Shown one piece after another: positions 44,512 to 55,300 of a DNA stretch of 64,000 nucleotides. The DNA is from Eudoraea chungangensis (GTDB lineage Bacteria; Bacteroidota; Bacteroidia; Flavobacteriales; Flavobacteriaceae). A model generated the notes under the pieces. That model was not told where the DNA came from. It searched no databases and saw only the letters and a program-made list of their open reading frames with translations. The DNA is taken from contig NZ_JARDUB010000003.1 in assembly GCF_029360665.1 (NCBI RefSeq), forward strand, positions 372,001 to 436,000. The letters run 5' to 3'. How positions within the stretch are numbered: the first letter of the stretch is position 1; every line of letters begins with the position of its first letter. The position numbers were made by a program, and so were the translations under genes.

Positions 44512-44676
44512 ATGAAAACCTTCCCGTCAACTAATCACAGAAATAGCGAAAAAACAATTAATACCCGCTATGTATTTAACATCGATAAGGACGTTTTTTT
44601 AACCCTGCAAGATCAAGAAGTGCTAAAAGAAGATATAGTACTTAATCCAATTCCTTTTAAATGGACCGCGCTTTAA
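44512..44676 (+). CDS. Small hypothetical protein (54 aa)
   Basis: ATG 44512, one base after the preceding gene stops. Encodes a hydrophilic peptide with TRYVFNIDKDVFLTLQDQEV and ending FKWTAL; no export signal. Sits in the operon between two envelope genes with 1-bp and 11-bp gaps, which favours translation. Unknown function. Confidence 0.45.
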   Translation: MKTFPSTNHRNSEKTINTRYVFNIDKDVFLTLQDQEVLKEDIVLNPIPFKWTAL

Positions 44677-44687
44677 AACCTATAAGT

Positions 44688-45413
44688 ATGAAAACAATTA
44701 CAAAAACTATTATTCCACTTTTTTTTATTCTTCTCCTACTCTCCTGTACCAAAGAAACAATTAGAGTCAGCGATGAAATTACTGAAGTAGAAGTAAATTT
44801 AGGCGATTATGAGGGCATAAAGGTTTCCGATGCTTTTACTGTTTACCTCAATCTGACTGAACAAAACAAAGGTATTGTGGTAGAGGCAAATGCTAACCTT
44901 CACGAGAAAATCATTTTAGAAAAAGAAGGCCTTTACTTAAGAATAAAAGTAAAGAGAAATACAACTATTAAGGGTGACGCAGTAATGAATATATACATAA
45001 ATACTCCTGCTATAAATGAAGTTTATGCAACAGGGGCCTCCGAGGTAATTCTGAACAATGTCTGGGTTAACACTAGATCTAAGGTAGAGCTGTCTGGAGC
45101 ATCTAGATTTACTGGAGAGGTTAATATCCAAGCATTGGAATTGAATCTTAGCGGCGCCTCCCATGTAGATCTATTTGGCAGTCTTACTAGTCTAAAGGCA
45201 TCACTTCATGGAAGTAGTAATTTAAGAGACTACGACTTAGATACGGCATCTTTAGAATTACAACTTTCTGGTGCCAGTACTTCTTTTCTCAGTGTTTCGG
45301 ATAGAATCAAAGTACAGGCTAGTGGTGCCAGCATGCTGATGTATAAAGGAGATGCAATTATAGAGGAACAGAAACTTTCAGGCTCTTCTCAGGTCAAAAA
45401 AATTAACTCTTAG
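44688..45413 (+). CDS. DUF2807 (GIN-type) lipoprotein
   Basis: A 241-aa lipoprotein (lipobox LLSC). A head GIN domain follows, made of repeats with S-G-A-S turns (KVELSGASRFTG, NLSGASHVDLFG, LQLSGASTSFL, VQASGASMLMY) that form a beta-helix. Start at ATG 44688 rather than 44661, as it opens the signal peptide. Last gene of the ECF sigma operon; a terminator follows. Confidence 0.85.
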   Translation: MKTITKTIIPLFFILLLLSCTKETIRVSDEITEVEVNLGDYEGIKVSDAFTVYLNLTEQNKGIVVEANANLHEKIILEKEGLYLRIKVKRNTTIKGDAVMNIYINTPAINEVYATGASEVILNNVWVNTRSKVELSGASRFTGEVNIQALELNLSGASHVDLFGSLTSLKASLHGSSNLRDYDLDTASLELQLSGASTSFLSVSDRIKVQASGASMLMYKGDAIIEEQKLSGSSQVKKINS

Positions 45414-45435
45414 AAAAGTTTCTATTAGGCAATAA

Positions 45436-45470
45436 AATAAAAAGGAACCTTTTTCGATCCCTTTTTATTT
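45436..45470 (+). terminator. Terminator of the ECF sigma operon
   Basis: A 10-bp stem AATAAAAAGG / CCTTTTTATT with a 14-nt loop and T-rich end. Confidence 0.65.
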
Positions 45471-45524
45471 ATTCTTTTTGTAATGGATATGTTTATTTTT
45501 AGACATAACTACAAAAAATAATCT

Positions 45525-46352
45525 ATGTTGTTTCGGGGGCAGACAAATGAATTCTTGCAGATTGAAACAATCTGCTCATCCAACAAACCAATATTAAAAG
45601 GGTCTGATGAAAGTACATTAACCATACTATGGTTTCAGGATGATGCGTCTAAATTACTTATAGATAATATTGCCTATCACTTTAAAAAGAATCAATTGAT
45701 TTTCCTCACAGAGTTTCATCAAATTGAAGTGAAGGAAATTGGGAATATAAAAATGGTAAGGTTTAACAGAGCCTTTTACTGTATTTTAGATCACGACAGT
45801 GAAGTAAGCTGTAAGGGCATTCTTTTCTTTGGGGCCTCTTCTTTACCAATAATTAATATGAAGAAAGAAGATAGTGAACAATTTTCTAATTTAATTAAAG
45901 TATTCGAAGACGAAATGGCCTCTAAAGATGCATTGCAGTTAGAAATGCTACAAATGCTTCTAAAACGCTTCCTTATTCTGTGTACTAGAATTTATAAAGA
46001 ACAAAACCATCTACTTAATTTACCTTCGGATAATATAGACCTGATTAGAGAATTTAACTTTTTAGTGGAAAAGCATTTTAAGACAACTCACAATGTGAGT
46101 GGTTACGCCGAGCTATTGTTTAAATCTCCTAAAACCCTCTCTAATGTTTTTGCCAAACTGGGAAACAAAACCCCTTTACAATATATACAGGACAGAATTA
46201 TGTTAGAGGCCAGGCGCCTTTTGCGCTATACAGACTCTTCAGTTAAGGAAATTGCTTATGAGCTGGGTTATGAAGACCTACAGACCTTTAGTCGCTTTTT
46301 TAAAAAAAATGAAGGAATAGCCCCCTCAGAATTCAAGAAAAAGCCCTTCTAG
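45525..46352 (+). CDS. AraC-family transcriptional regulator
   Basis: A 275-aa protein with a cupin-like N-terminal sensor (residues ~10-130) and C-terminal AraC domain (GYAELLFKSPKTLSNVFAKLG and VKEIAYELGYEDLQTFSRFFKKNEGIAPSEF). It precedes a carboxymuconolactone decarboxylase gene in the same direction, a pairing that suggests it activates that gene. Confidence 0.87.
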   Translation: MLFRGQTNEFLQIETICSSNKPILKGSDESTLTILWFQDDASKLLIDNIAYHFKKNQLIFLTEFHQIEVKEIGNIKMVRFNRAFYCILDHDSEVSCKGILFFGASSLPIINMKKEDSEQFSNLIKVFEDEMASKDALQLEMLQMLLKRFLILCTRIYKEQNHLLNLPSDNIDLIREFNFLVEKHFKTTHNVSGYAELLFKSPKTLSNVFAKLGNKTPLQYIQDRIMLEARRLLRYTDSSVKEIAYELGYEDLQTFSRFFKKNEGIAPSEFKKKPF

Positions 46353-46443
46353 GAAAAATTGCCAACTCCTCGGGAAATTAGGCCTATCACATGCCTCTAA
46401 TTCCGCACCATCTTTGTATCAACAAAAATAAAGGATGGTAGTC

Positions 46444-46599
46444 ATGAAAATAATACACCGCATTAAACAGCAAATCACAAGCCTCTTAGAAAAAAACCTT
46501 CTGGATGCTAATAAGAATGTTTCCAGGAAAGAAGACAGCTATTGTGAACTCCATGTCATGTCCGATTATTATTGTGAGACAAACGACATGTTTATTTAA
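46444..46599 (+). CDS. Small hypothetical protein (51 aa)
   Basis: ATG 46444 to TAA 46599, MKIIHRIKQQITSLLEKNLL then a Cys/Tyr-containing tail (SYCELHVMSDYYCETND). No family recognised. It lies 35 bp before the AhpD-like gene and in the same direction; it may be a leader peptide or a small protein of that operon. Confidence 0.35.
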   Translation: MKIIHRIKQQITSLLEKNLLDANKNVSRKEDSYCELHVMSDYYCETNDMFI

Positions 46600-46634
46600 A
46601 TTCTTAATTAATCTATTAACAAGCAAAAAATCAA

Positions 46635-47186
46635 ATGATGAGCAAATTTAACGTACCCACAAAAGAAGAAGTTTCAGAAAACAACCAGGCCATTTTTGGT
46701 AATTTAGAAAAAGCCCTTGGCTTTGTACCTAACCTTTATGCCTTTTATGCCAAAAATGAAACTGCCCTAGGAGATTACCTTACTCTTCAAAACAGAAAAT
46801 CTACACTAAAAGCAAAAGAACGGGAAATAATAAACCTTGTAACCAGTGAGGTTAATGGTTGTCGGTATTGCCAGTCGGCTCATACCGCTTTAGGAAAAAT
46901 GAATGGCTTTACAGACAAACAAATTCTGGAATTAAGAAGCGGAACTGCATCCTTTGATCCTAAGTTCGATGCCTTAGTAAAATTCACTAAAGAGGTGGTG
47001 GAAAATAAAGGAAGGGCATCAGACCGAAGTAGGGATAATTTCTTTGCTGCTGGTTATACCGAGGCCAACTTAATTGATGTAGTCTTTGTAATTGGCGATA
47101 AAATCATTAGCAATTATATCCATAATCTTGCACAATTTGCTATAGACTTTCCAATTGCAGAAGAATTGGAAACGGTAACGGTATAG
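46635..47186 (+). CDS. AhpD-like carboxymuconolactone decarboxylase family protein
   Basis: A 183-aa alpha-helical protein with the redox site CRYCQSAH, as in AhpD peroxidase partners. The segments VPNLYAFYAKNE and FTKEVVENKG are family-typical. Probably an alkylhydroperoxidase that removes peroxides. It may start at the second ATG (46638). Controlled perhaps by the AraC protein upstream. Confidence 0.87.
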   Translation: MMSKFNVPTKEEVSENNQAIFGNLEKALGFVPNLYAFYAKNETALGDYLTLQNRKSTLKAKEREIINLVTSEVNGCRYCQSAHTALGKMNGFTDKQILELRSGTASFDPKFDALVKFTKEVVENKGRASDRSRDNFFAAGYTEANLIDVVFVIGDKIISNYIHNLAQFAIDFPIAEELETVTV

Positions 47187-47207
47187 AATAACATTTGTAA
47201 AATAGGA

Positions 47208-47245
47208 AAAAGCCAACTGCAACTATAGCAGTTGGCTTTTCTTTT
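47208..47245 (+). terminator. Terminator after the AhpD-like gene
   Basis: A perfect 13-bp stem AAAAGCCAACTGC / GCAGTTGGCTTTT with loop AACTATA and a T-rich tail. Confidence 0.9.
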
Positions 47246-47609
47246 TCTAGAACAAAACAAGGAGACCTATGGCACTTAATAGGTTCTCACAAATGGTTAG
47301 TATTAACGAAAACGATTACCTTTATGCCACGATAAAAAACAAAATAATTTCCCTTAATTCCTAATATTCTATTATTTGGTTGTTCCACTGATTGCGATCA
47401 TCAGGAAATCAACATCTTGGGAAAAACCTATTTTAGAATGTGAATATGGGCACCTACTATAGTATAAGAAATACTATTAGAGAGTTTCGCTATTCTTAGC
47501 TGAGTTTAATAAAAATTCTATTTTTAAGATAGTTTATGGTATTTTGAACGACCCTAGTAATTATTCGATTTTAAATATATCAAAGTGTAAGTTAATTTCA
47601 TCATAGATT
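47246..47609. other. Gene-free stretch before the YeeE gene
   Basis: About 360 bp of AT-rich DNA between the AhpD terminator and the transporter pair. No ORF, repeat or clear promoter was seen. Confidence 0.5.
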
Positions 47610-48167
47610 ATGGAAATCCTTTTAAAACCATGGCCATGGTATATTTCTGGCCCTTTAATTGCAGTAGTAATGGCTGTTCTGATTTTATTTGGTAAAACGT
47701 TTGGGATGTCCTCCAATCTCAGAACGTTTTGTGCAATAGGTGGCGCAGGTAAATATGCCGACTTTTTTAAATTTGATTGGAGGGCATATCGCTGGAATTT
47801 ATTAGTGGTTTTAGGAGCTGTGATAGGTGGATTTATGGCGGTGACCTTTCTTTCTGACGGAAGTACTATGGCCTTAAACCCGGAAACCGTTAAAGACCTT
47901 AGTGCTCTCGGATTTTCTGAGGTAGGTGAGAGTCTTTTACCCAAAGAAATTTACTCTTGGGACGCAGTATTCACAATAAAAGGTCTTGCAATTTTAATTG
48001 TAGCTGGTTTTCTTGTTGGTTTTGGTACTCGCTATGCAGGTGGCTGTACTTCCGGCCATGCTATTACTGGTCTAAGTAATCTACAGTGGCCCTCTCTAAT
48101 TGCCGTAGTTGGGTTTTTTATAGGTGGTCTAATAATGACTCATTTTATACTACCCCTAATTTTTTAA
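47610..48167 (+). CDS. YeeE/YedE family sulfur transporter, first half
   Basis: A 185-aa inner-membrane protein with about five helices and the sulfur-transport motif [18 protein letters not shown]. In TsuA/YeeE one long protein imports thiosulfate through cysteine relays; in many Bacteroidota it is split into two, as here. The second half begins 2 bp later. Confidence 0.86.
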   Translation: MEILLKPWPWYISGPLIAVVMAVLILFGKTFGMSSNLRTFCAIGGAGKYADFFKFDWRAYRWNLLVVLGAVIGGFMAVTFLSDGSTMALNPETVKDLSALGFSEVGESLLPKEIYSWDAVFTIKGLAILIVAGFLVGFGTRYAGGCTSGHAITGLSNLQWPSLIAVVGFFIGGLIMTHFILPLIF

Positions 48168-48169
48168 CT

Positions 48170-48583
48170 ATGAAAATTTTAAAATTTATTGGAATAGGTA
48201 TCTTCTTTGGGATCGTCTTAGTTAAATCTGAAGCGGTTTCATGGTACAGAATATTTGAAATGTTTAAATTTCAATCTTTCCATATGTATGGAATTATTGG
48301 GTCTGCTGTTTTTCTTGGAGCGGCTACTATTTGGATATTTAAAAAGACAAATCTTAAAGACACAGAAGGAAATAAAATCAACCTACCCCCAAAAGACAAA
48401 GGTTTTCCGCGATATATAATCGGGGGCATTATTTTTGGCCTCGGTTGGGCTCTGGCAGGGGCTTGTCCCGGACCCATGTACATTTTATTGGGAACAGGAG
48501 TTTTTAGCATGCTAATCGTAATCGCCGCTGCTGTTTTAGGAACATTTGTTTATGGTCTTTTGAGAGACAAACTACCGCACTAG
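48170..48583 (+). CDS. YeeE/YedE (DUF6691) family transporter, second half
   Basis: A 137-aa membrane protein with four helices and the matching Cys motif GLGWALAGACPGPMYILLGTG. The frame is open from 48086, but ATG 48170 is chosen as it follows the first half by 2 bp and starts the first helix. Together with the preceding gene it makes a thiosulfate/sulfide-type importer. Confidence 0.85.
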   Translation: MKILKFIGIGIFFGIVLVKSEAVSWYRIFEMFKFQSFHMYGIIGSAVFLGAATIWIFKKTNLKDTEGNKINLPPKDKGFPRYIIGGIIFGLGWALAGACPGPMYILLGTGVFSMLIVIAAAVLGTFVYGLLRDKLPH

Positions 48584-48593
48584 CACCTTTATT

Positions 48594-51029
48594 CTAGCCC
48601 ATTATTACATCTATTCGGTGCATTGTATCCTTGCTAAGGATAGGTACAATATTGCCTGAAATGAGTTCCCCATTAACCCTTATTTCCTGAATCCCTTTTG
48701 ACACGTGATTAGGGTTGGTAATTTCAATGGCATAGCTGGCTCCTCTAAAGGTTCTATTTATGCTAAACCCATCCCAGGATGATGGAATACATGGATCAAT
48801 AATTATACCCTGATAGTCTGGTCTTATCCCTAGAATATATTGGGTAATGGCATAAAAATTCCATGAGGCCGTACCGGAAAGCCAAGAGTTCTTTGCCTCC
48901 CCTGGTTTATTGGCTTCTTTTCCCGCAATCATTTGGCAATATACATAAGGTTCTACCTTGTGTAATTCTGAAAAGTTCTCCAAATAACTTGGCGCTATTT
49001 TACTGTAATAATCAAACGCCATATCCCCTCTTCCTAATTGGGTTTCGGCAATCATAATCCATGGATTGTTGTGACAAAAAATTCCTCCATTTTCTTTATA
49101 CCCGGCAGGATATGTTGAAATTTCACCATACTCCATGTAATACTTCGTAAAGGCAGGATAATTTAATACAATACCATATTCGCAATCTAGGTGCTTTTTT
49201 ACAGAATCTAAAGACTTCTCGACCATTCCATCTTCTAACCCAATTTCTGCCATGGAACACCAGCCCTGAGACTCAATAAATATTTTACCCTCCTCATTCT
49301 CTTTTGAACCTATTTTATTTCCAAAGAAATCATAAGCTCTTAAATACCATTCACCATCCCAGCCGTGCCTTTTAACAGCCTTTACCATATCCGTTACATG
49401 GGCTTCTGCGCGCTCTGCCTCCTCTTTATTTCCGATTTCTTCACATAGCTTTATATACTCTTTGCCATAAACAACAAATAATCCGGCAATCATTAGGGAT
49501 TCTGCGGTAAGCCCTTTTCGATTTTCTGTAGTCTGAAAAGACTCGTTTGGGTCTTCAGAAAAGCAATTGAGGTTAAGGCAATCGTTCCAATCGGCTCTAC
49601 CAATTAAGGGCAGACCGTGGGGACCTAGGTTATTTATCACATGGTTAAAGGAAGCTCTTAAATGCTCAAAATGTGGTTTGGCTCTGCCCGGGTCATTGTC
49701 AAAAGGGACCATTTCCTTTAAAAGACTGAAGTCTCCTGTTTCCTTAATATAAGAAGTAGTTGAAAGAATTAACCAGAGCGGATCATCGTTAAAATTTCCG
49801 CCTAGGACAGCGTTTCCCTTCTTAGTCAAGGGCTGGTACTGATGATAGCAAGACCCATCTTCAAATTGAGTAGAAGCTATATCCACAATTCGTTCCCTGG
49901 CCCGTTCCGGAATTTGATGAACAAACCCTATCAGGTCCTGATTAGAATCTCGAAAGCCCATTCCTCTTCCAATTCCAGATTCAAAAAATGAAGCAGAACG
50001 CGACATATTAAAAGTGACCATACACTGGTATTGATTCCAGATATTGACCATTCTGTCTAATCTGGCATCTCCAGACTTAACAATGATTTTACCTAATAAA
50101 TTATCCCAATAGGTTCGTAATTCTTCCAGAGCCTTATTCACCTTTTCGGGAGTGTCGTAGGCCGAAATTACATCCTTGGCTGGTTCTTTATTTATAACAG
50201 ATTTACCTTCCCATTTTTTATCCTTGTCTACTTCTACATAACCCAATTGAAAAATCAACTCTTTTTCCTCAGCTGCATCTAGTTCTATCTCCAAATAATG
50301 AGATGCTATTGGAGACCAGCCATGTGCCACAGAGTTTTTGGACTTCCCGTCTGATACAACCTGAGGACTATCTAAGCCATTGTACAAGCCTAGAAAGGAT
50401 TCTCTATCCGTATCAAAACCATCAATTGGCTGGTTGACCGAAAAATATGCATAATGATTTCTACGTTCTTTGAACTCCGTTTTGTGATATATTACACTGT
50501 CTTTTACCTCTACTTCCCCAGTAGAAAAATTTCTTTGAAAGTTGGTCATATCATCTTCTGCATTCCATAAGCACCATTCTATAAATGAAAATATTTTGAT
50601 TCGTTTTTTCGAGGATGTACTGTTTTGTAGTTTTAATTTTTGAATTTCTACCCAACTATTTAAGGGAATAAACTGCAGCACCTCAGCTCTTATACCATTC
50701 TTTTCTCCTTCAAATACAGAATAACTCATCCCATGTCTACATTTATAAGCATCCAGGTCTGTTTTAACAGGTTTCCATCCAGGACTCCAAACAGAATCAC
50801 CATCCTTGATATAAAAATACTTACCGCCCGTGTCTATGGGTATATTGTTATACCTGTAGCGCGTTAACCTTCTAAATTTTGCATCTTTATAAAAGGTATA
50901 ACCTCCTGCAGTATTTGAGGTAAGAGAGAAAAAATCCTTATTACCCAAATAATTTATCCATGGATATGGTGTTTTAGGATTTGTAATTACATATTCTCTT
51001 TTATCGTCATCAAAATGGCCGTATTTCAT
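48594..51029 (-). CDS. Cellobiose phosphorylase (GH94)
   Basis: Cleaves cellobiose with phosphate to glucose 1-phosphate and glucose in the cytosol. The 811-aa protein begins [20 protein letters not shown] and stays close to clostridial cellobiose phosphorylase throughout: [30 protein letters not shown], and the catalytic Asp in [11 protein letters not shown]. The frame continues upstream to 51086, but the family start is ATG 51029. Last gene of the beta-glucan operon. Confidence 0.93.
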   Translation of the reverse strand: MKYGHFDDDKREYVITNPKTPYPWINYLGNKDFFSLTSNTAGGYTFYKDAKFRRLTRYRYNNIPIDTGGKYFYIKDGDSVWSPGWKPVKTDLDAYKCRHGMSYSVFEGEKNGIRAEVLQFIPLNSWVEIQKLKLQNSTSSKKRIKIFSFIEWCLWNAEDDMTNFQRNFSTGEVEVKDSVIYHKTEFKERRNHYAYFSVNQPIDGFDTDRESFLGLYNGLDSPQVVSDGKSKNSVAHGWSPIASHYLEIELDAAEEKELIFQLGYVEVDKDKKWEGKSVINKEPAKDVISAYDTPEKVNKALEELRTYWDNLLGKIIVKSGDARLDRMVNIWNQYQCMVTFNMSRSASFFESGIGRGMGFRDSNQDLIGFVHQIPERARERIVDIASTQFEDGSCYHQYQPLTKKGNAVLGGNFNDDPLWLILSTTSYIKETGDFSLLKEMVPFDNDPGRAKPHFEHLRASFNHVINNLGPHGLPLIGRADWNDCLNLNCFSEDPNESFQTTENRKGLTAESLMIAGLFVVYGKEYIKLCEEIGNKEEAERAEAHVTDMVKAVKRHGWDGEWYLRAYDFFGNKIGSKENEEGKIFIESQGWCSMAEIGLEDGMVEKSLDSVKKHLDCEYGIVLNYPAFTKYYMEYGEISTYPAGYKENGGIFCHNNPWIMIAETQLGRGDMAFDYYSKIAPSYLENFSELHKVEPYVYCQMIAGKEANKPGEAKNSWLSGTASWNFYAITQYILGIRPDYQGIIIDPCIPSSWDGFSINRTFRGASYAIEITNPNHVSKGIQEIRVNGELISGNIVPILSKDTMHRIDVIMG

Positions 51030-51119
51030 TTTGGTATGGTTTTTAACATTATTTAAAAATAGCGCATTAGCTAAGCAAACAACCATTTAAAAGTAAACAA
51101 ATGTTCCGAAAATTTAAGT

Positions 51120-51131
51120 GCAAATATTTGC
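51120..51131. promoter_or_regulatory. Operator-like palindrome upstream of cellobiose phosphorylase
   Basis: GCAAATATTTGC is a perfect 12-bp palindrome, extended by TTAA on both sides after a 2-bp break. It lies 91 bp before the phosphorylase start in the 326-bp gap after the GT17 gene. It could be an internal control site for this gene. Confidence 0.4.
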
Positions 51132-51287
51132 TTTTAAACACTGTATAAGATCTAACAAAAACGAATCTTTACCACCCAATACAAGCTACTTAAACCACCG
51201 TGACTTTCTTATCTAAAAAGCTGGTGACTACAACCAGATGTCTAAGTACAGGGGAGGGTTTATAGTTCTCCAACGATTCCTTAAGGC

Positions 51288-51314
51288 GGGTAAATTTCGT
51301 CTCCGAAATTACCC
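51288..51314. repeat. Strong hairpin in the GT17-phosphorylase gap
   Basis: GGGTAA-A-TTTCG pairs with CGAAA-TTACCC, an 11-bp stem with one bulged A and loop TCTC. No T-run follows on the minus strand, so it may be an RNA-stabilising or processing element rather than a terminator. The remaining gap holds no ORF. Confidence 0.5.
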
Positions 51315-51355
51315 TAAGTGGTAATTTTTAAAAAAAATGGCTCTACAAACAGTTC

Positions 51356-52324
51356 CTAAGAGTTTTCTGGTAACAGTAATTTGTGGTATGAGGCAATAAT
51401 GGCACGTAAATCTTCAGGGAAGGCAGCAAGTTTATAGTTTTCGTATTCTCTGGAGATAGTCTTCTCCTTGTAATAATTATATAGGGAGAATCCATTTCGA
51501 ATACAAAATTCAATATACGCATCGTCCAATATATCCGGAATATTATGCTCCTGATGTGCAAAATTTCTTAGTTTATGCTTTATTGCTTCTACTCCTCCCA
51601 AATAGGAAAAATGCCACCCAGCATTATCGACATATTTTAGGGGCATCAATCTGAAATCTCTTATATCATTAGGGCTAAAAAAATTAAGTAAACTAGCTTG
51701 AACGCACACTGTTCCGGACCAAAATCCATTGTTTTTTTTATAATTTAAATAGTAATAAAAAAGAGACATTCTAAAAATTATCGGATTCGAATACCCCCTA
51801 ATCTCACTATAATAAAACAATTTTAGTCTCTTTATATATTTTGCTTTCTTAAACTTTTTCTTCCACACTAATTTAAATGGGTCTAGGAGTATTTCCAGCG
51901 ACCTTATTGACAGGTCCCTCTTAGCTACTGATTTTTCATCTTTTATGCTTTTTATGACTGATTTGTCAGGAATTTCATCAAGATCACTAATCAATATAAA
52001 ATCATTAGGATTTAAATTCAGTTTATCCAATCCTATTTGTATACAGTTTCTCTGATAATTCTCTCGTTTCCATGTAACTCCTTCTACTCCATCATATTCT
52101 TTCATCTCAATAGGCACATAGATAATCTTTTCCTGAAATGATTTAAACCTATCCATATTATCCCTTAAAAAGTAATCTTTTTTCGCCCCATTATGGGTTC
52201 TATCCGCTTCAACAATTACAAAATAATCTACAGTATCAAATAAGTATTTCAACCTAATCTCAAGAAGATCTAGTTCATTGAAAAGAGTAAAGCAATCCAC
52301 TATTTTCTTAGGTGTTTGGATCAT
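51356..52324 (-). CDS. GT17-like glycosyltransferase
   Basis: A 322-aa cytosolic protein resembling beta-1,4-mannosyl-glycoprotein N-acetylglucosaminyltransferase (GT17): VDCFTLFNELDLLEIRLKYL at the start, VEADRTHNG, and NDFILISDLDEIPDK with the DxDE nucleotide-sugar site. No membrane anchor. The donor and acceptor are unknown; being inside a glucan-degrading operon (29 bp after the big phosphorylase) is unusual. Confidence 0.83.
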   Translation of the reverse strand: MIQTPKKIVDCFTLFNELDLLEIRLKYLFDTVDYFVIVEADRTHNGAKKDYFLRDNMDRFKSFQEKIIYVPIEMKEYDGVEGVTWKRENYQRNCIQIGLDKLNLNPNDFILISDLDEIPDKSVIKSIKDEKSVAKRDLSIRSLEILLDPFKLVWKKKFKKAKYIKRLKLFYYSEIRGYSNPIIFRMSLFYYYLNYKKNNGFWSGTVCVQASLLNFFSPNDIRDFRLMPLKYVDNAGWHFSYLGGVEAIKHKLRNFAHQEHNIPDILDDAYIEFCIRNGFSLYNYYKEKTISREYENYKLAAFPEDLRAIIASYHKLLLPENS

Positions 52325-52353
52325 TCTAAATGGTTAACAAAAGTGAGTAAAAC

Positions 52354-55300
52354 TTATCTTTTAAGGTAAACTAATATGCGCCGTACCTCTCCGGTTCTCT
52401 CGAAGATCTTAGTACTTGTTTCTTTGTCTAGGCTTAGGGTTTTATGCGTCAAGGAGGTGTTGTTTGCAAAAAACACTTCAATCCCATTGCTTGCGGCCAT
52501 TTGATAAACTACAGGTACCTGACAGTAGGTGAAGCAAATACACTCTTGGTCTAAAGAAATTATTTGGGTTACAAAATCCACATCCACATAAGTAAAAGTA
52601 GCGGGTGCTTTTAGGAATTCTTCTTTGTTAAAAATGCCGGGGCCAAAAGCTATTTGTCCATCGGTGATCTTCACTCCAAGTTCCCCCATTCTACTTAGTA
52701 TATCCTCTTTTACCTGTCCGGTCATACCAGGTTGTTGTACTCCTTTTCCTGCAGGAGTATGCGAATAAGGATCTGTTGGGAAAGCACCGTATAATTCTGG
52801 TGATTTATGTACTCCGATCCCCGCATTTATTTCATAATAATGCTCTATCAGCCTCCCTATAACTTCTTCATTTTCCCCATCTTGTATTGCTTTTAGACAG
52901 ACCTCCTGTACCGCAAGCAATAATTTGGATACCATGTGCCAATAAATAGATCCTAATCCTTCATAACCAAAGAAGGTGCCAGAACGACCTGTAAACGAAC
53001 GGTGATCAAAAACCTCTTCAAAAACCCCCAGAAGCATTTCTTCCTCCTTATCGACTAAATCTTTATATCCTTCTGTTCTGAGTTTATCCAAAGCAACTTT
53101 AAGGCTTTCCGCATTGTTAAAAGAGCCATTAAAATGATAGACTTCATTTACATCCTTCTCTACGATAGATCTATTTCCATCATTTATTAATTGGGGTAAT
53201 AATTTAGACTGGTGTAGCTTGTGGGAAGGAATTATATTTTTTTCCATAAAGCGCCCCAAGTCTTTGTCCGGATAAAGTATATAACTATACTGATCCTCTC
53301 TAAACAGGCTACTCGCCTTTAAAGCGTCTAAAAGTTCTAGACTTGCTTCAGAAGAAAGATAACCCGCACTTAACACCGCCACTTGTCCTTCTAGCATTTC
53401 ACTCAAATAAGAAATAGAAATCTCCTTATCATCCGTTAAGGACATTAAATTATAGGAATGATACATATTGTCTTCCCTCTTATTGGCATCTATACTCTGA
53501 TCCAAATACAACAGGCTTAGTTCTGTAAACTCTAATAGTGCTGTTTTTGACAAGTTTTCCCGATTACCACTAAAACCATCCTTATAAATCTTTACCCTAT
53601 AGACACTAGCTGCCTCCCCAAGGCCATCTAGAATAGATTTTCTATCGGCATCTGAAACGCTGCCTCCTAGAACACTTTTATTATTCTGTAAGGTTTTATT
53701 TAAACTCTTAAAAAACACCAACATCTCCTGAGATACAGGAAGTTCTTTAAAGGAAGCTTTACCTAAACTATTACGGAAAAAGTTTAAGAATCTCCTCATA
53801 TAGTAAAGCGTCACCATAGACACCCCATTCCCTACAAGGGCATTGTTAGCATCATTCCATTCAGGCCGTTGGGTATTAAGCCAGATACCACCTTCGGGAA
53901 TAAAGTTAGAACATTTAACCAGAAGGGTTGCCAACAACTTTTCCAAAAAATTTACTTTGTAAATCTCTCCATTTTTTTGCGTTACAAGGGCTCCATCTGC
54001 CCCCATAGATACTTTTCTACTTAGGATCTTCTCACTAAGTGCATAATCAAAATCAATAGTATCTTTTGGATTTTTAAGTATACTCTGATAATCCTTTATC
54101 GTATAGGGTATATTGGCATAAACGAAAACGTCCTGATCCATATACGCCTCCAATTTTTCGGGATAATAATCTTGGATAATCTCCAAAAACTTCAGAAGAT
54201 AAATAATTTGATGATCTCCCCAATAGCCTATGTAAGACCATGGATCATCCGGCTCTATTACCTCCCAATCAAAACCATCTTTAGTTACCCGGTAGGGATT
54301 ATACCCTTCAAAGGTTGTTGCATTTAAAAACTTACAAATCATTCGATCTATAAATTCCGGATAGGAATGGGCAAGGGCTTCCCAGTTCTGGAAGATATCT
54401 CTCCAGTTCCCCTGATAGTCCAGAATACTAGACCCGTCTACCTCGCTCTGTGTATTAATGGAAAACTTATTCCAAGGCCTACTTGGGTCTCCATGCCTTC
54501 TACTAAATTTTAAAGGCATATACTCCAGGCACAACCTTTTAAAATCTAGATCTGCACTCTCCATAGCAACCGAATTTAGTTCCTTTAAAGAGAAGGTCAG
54601 TGGTAATCCTTCCATGACACTAGACTGCTCTTCTGAAACTTTAAGGCTTGCACCTTTTAGATAAGAGCAAAAGTCCTTTTTTTGGATCTCGTAATTTCTA
54701 TCAAAGATCCCTCCTCTCATTATGTTATAAAGAACATTAGAATAGTGCCTTGCCGTACGGAGTTCATCGCTGGTATGCTGCAAACCATCGGCGGCAGCGG
54801 CTAAATCAATTAGATTTTGTGTTCCTAGCTGTATATCCTGATCCAAATGAGAGATTAGAATCTTGGGATTCTTTAATTTATTAGCTAGGGCAACCACTTC
54901 AGAGGGACCCTGATTTACATTAGCTACAATACTCCAATTTTTATTGGATTTAGCAGCCAAGGAAACCTCTGTATTGATAAAGTACGCGCCTTTTTCGGCT
55001 TTGACTTCCGTCTCCGTTCGCAAAGTCTTACCGCTTCGAAAATCTTTGACTTGAAGAGAAGACACTAAGTATTTTGGCTCGTCAAAACCAACCGACCAAG
55101 CCACCGTAGCTTTGAGTGCTTCGCTTGGTTCTGCCTTATCCACAATTATAGCGCTAAGAGCAAAAATTCCCAATCCCGTCTCAGGTTCTACTTCACTCTT
55201 TTTATAAGCATCCACTAGATTACTGCGGCCATTTTGTAAGTCTGTATTAACGCCATAAGGAAGAATATTTTGCAATCCATCCAAAAGCGTAAGGTTAATG

